Source of the DNA: Flavobacteriales bacterium
Lineage (GTDB): Bacteria; Bacteroidota; Bacteroidia; Flavobacteriales; Weeksellaceae
NCBI GenBank assembly: GCA_900770875.1
Contig: CAAGLV010000056.1
Span: 1-15,844, forward strand
Direction: 5' to 3'
DNA: 15,844 nucleotides
Shown: piece after piece, positions 15,170-15,844 of the stretch
How positions within the stretch are numbered: position 1 is the stretch's first letter
Layout of the letters: every line of letters begins with the position of its first letter
Made by a program: the position numbers and the translations under genes
The notes under the pieces: model-generated
The model's database searches: none
Seen by the model: the letters and a program-made list of their open reading frames with translations, nothing else
What the model was told of the DNA's origin: nothing

Positions 15170-15844
15170 AAAACTTGGAGCTATAGATATCGGATCTAAC
15201 GCCATGCGCTTACTTATCAACTTTGTTTACGAGGAAGAAGGTAAAGCTCCAATCTTTAACAAAACCAGTATTGTGCGTATGCCTATACGTTTAGGACAAG
15301 ATGTTTTTATTGAAGGAAAAATTTCCGATTTAAACGCCGATCGTATTTGCGATGCGATTCAATCTTACGCCCTAATGATGAAGGTTTATGGTGTAGAACA
15401 TTACAGAGCTTACGCAACTTCTGCTATGAGAGAAGCTAAAAATGGAAAAGAAATTGTTGAAAAAATAAAAGATCGTTCTGGTTTAAACATCGAGATTATT
15501 AGTGGTAAAACCGAAGCCGAATTAATATTTTCTACCGAATTAAGCTCTTTTGTAAAAGACAACAAGACTTATTTATATGTAGATGTTGGTGGTGGTAGTA
15601 CCGAATTAACGTTACTAAAAGATAACAAAATATTTGCTTCTAAATCTTTTGAAGTTGGAACGGTTCGTTTATTAGAAAATAAAGTAAATCCTAGCACATT
15701 TCCACAAATGCAAGCATGGATTAACGAACATGTTACCGATGATGAAATAGAATTAATTGGATCGGGTGGTAACATTAACCATGTGTACAAATATTCGGGT
15801 GTTAAATTAGGTAAAACCTTAGGTGCATCGTACCTAAACAAACA
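15159..15844 (+). CDS. ppx: Exopolyphosphatase / Ppx-GppA family (3' end outside window)
   Basis: The gene starts with ATG at 15159, 11 bases before the ppk1 stop, and stays open to the right edge, so 228 codons are visible out of about 300 for short family members. It shows the ASKHA-fold motifs of Ppx/GppA phosphatases: phosphate-1 loop GAIDIGSNAMRLLI (about 7-20), ATSAMREAKNG (about 87-97), phosphate-2 motif YVDVGGGSTELTLL (near 140-155), a conserved KSFEVGTVRLLE segment, and GSGGNINH (near 205-212). The enzyme releases terminal phosphate from polyphosphate; members may also act on pppGpp, and sequence alone does not separate the two. Its overlap with ppk1 places synthesis and breakdown of polyphosphate in one transcript, a pairing also known from E. 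coli. Confidence 0.95.
   Translation, partial: MKIRKLGAIDIGSNAMRLLINFVYEEEGKAPIFNKTSIVRMPIRLGQDVFIEGKISDLNADRICDAIQSYALMMKVYGVEHYRAYATSAMREAKNGKEIVEKIKDRSGLNIEIISGKTEAELIFSTELSSFVKDNKTYLYVDVGGGSTELTLLKDNKIFASKSFEVGTVRLLENKVNPSTFPQMQAWINEHVTDDEIELIGSGGNINHVYKYSGVKLGKTLGASYLNK

Noticed and set aside
15569..15841. A minus-strand frame at the right edge
   Set aside because: It is antisense to ppx, whose motifs (VDVGGGSTEL, GSGGNINH) lie exactly in this stretch.
1..15844. CRISPR arrays, rRNA genes and complete insertion sequences
   Set aside because: No regularly spaced direct repeats, no rRNA-like sequence and no transposase frame were seen; the only recombinase is the tRNA-linked integrase.

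Overview
The window is a very AT-rich bacterial chromosome segment that fits a member of the Flavobacteriia (Bacteroidota), possibly a Weeksellaceae genus such as Empedobacter; the genus is a guess. The signs are weak Shine-Dalgarno sequences, a tRNA without an encoded CCA, a Bacteroidota-type tyrosine recombinase with an N-terminal arm domain, a surface-type lipoprotein paired with an outer-membrane barrel protein, and TAnnTTTG-like -7 boxes. No taxonomic marker gene is present.

Region 1 (1 to about 2200) is the end of an integrated mobile element. It holds the C-terminal part of an SMC/SbcC-like ATPase that enters from the left edge, a strong bidirectional terminator, and an integrase on the minus strand. 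Just outside the integrase start lies the 3' half of a CAU-anticodon tRNA (2158-2200). An intact CAU tRNA (2233-2306) follows 32 bp later. The half tRNA is best read as an attachment-site scar: the element entered the first of two tandem tRNA genes and left the second intact.

Region 2 (2307-3198) has no intact gene. It contains the tRNA terminator, a paired TTTGATAC direct repeat that is also present in the integrase start region, the C-terminal remnant of a Fic-family gene, and a cluster of interlocking inverted repeats. It looks like a decayed integration hot spot.

Region 3 (3199-6667) is a tight three-gene operon followed by a perfect terminator. It encodes a four-helix membrane protein with a coiled-coil loop, a P-loop GTPase-like protein, and a long protein with an N-terminal globular domain, a coiled coil and one membrane helix. 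No ordinary housekeeping role is apparent, and I regard it as the best candidate for an undescribed system here, probably a membrane-associated GTPase module.

Region 4 (6668-10938) holds a PCMD-type surface lipoprotein with an outer-membrane beta-barrel protein, a small bitopic membrane protein, and a minus-strand pair (a secreted protein and a cytosolic protein with two small similar domains).

Region 5 (11066-15844) looks like core chromosome: an AI-2E/PerM-family transporter and a hotdog thioesterase in one unit, a terminator, then a SixA-like phosphatase, polyphosphate kinase (ppk1) and exopolyphosphatase (ppx, cut by the right edge) with overlapping reading frames. The last two make and degrade polyphosphate.
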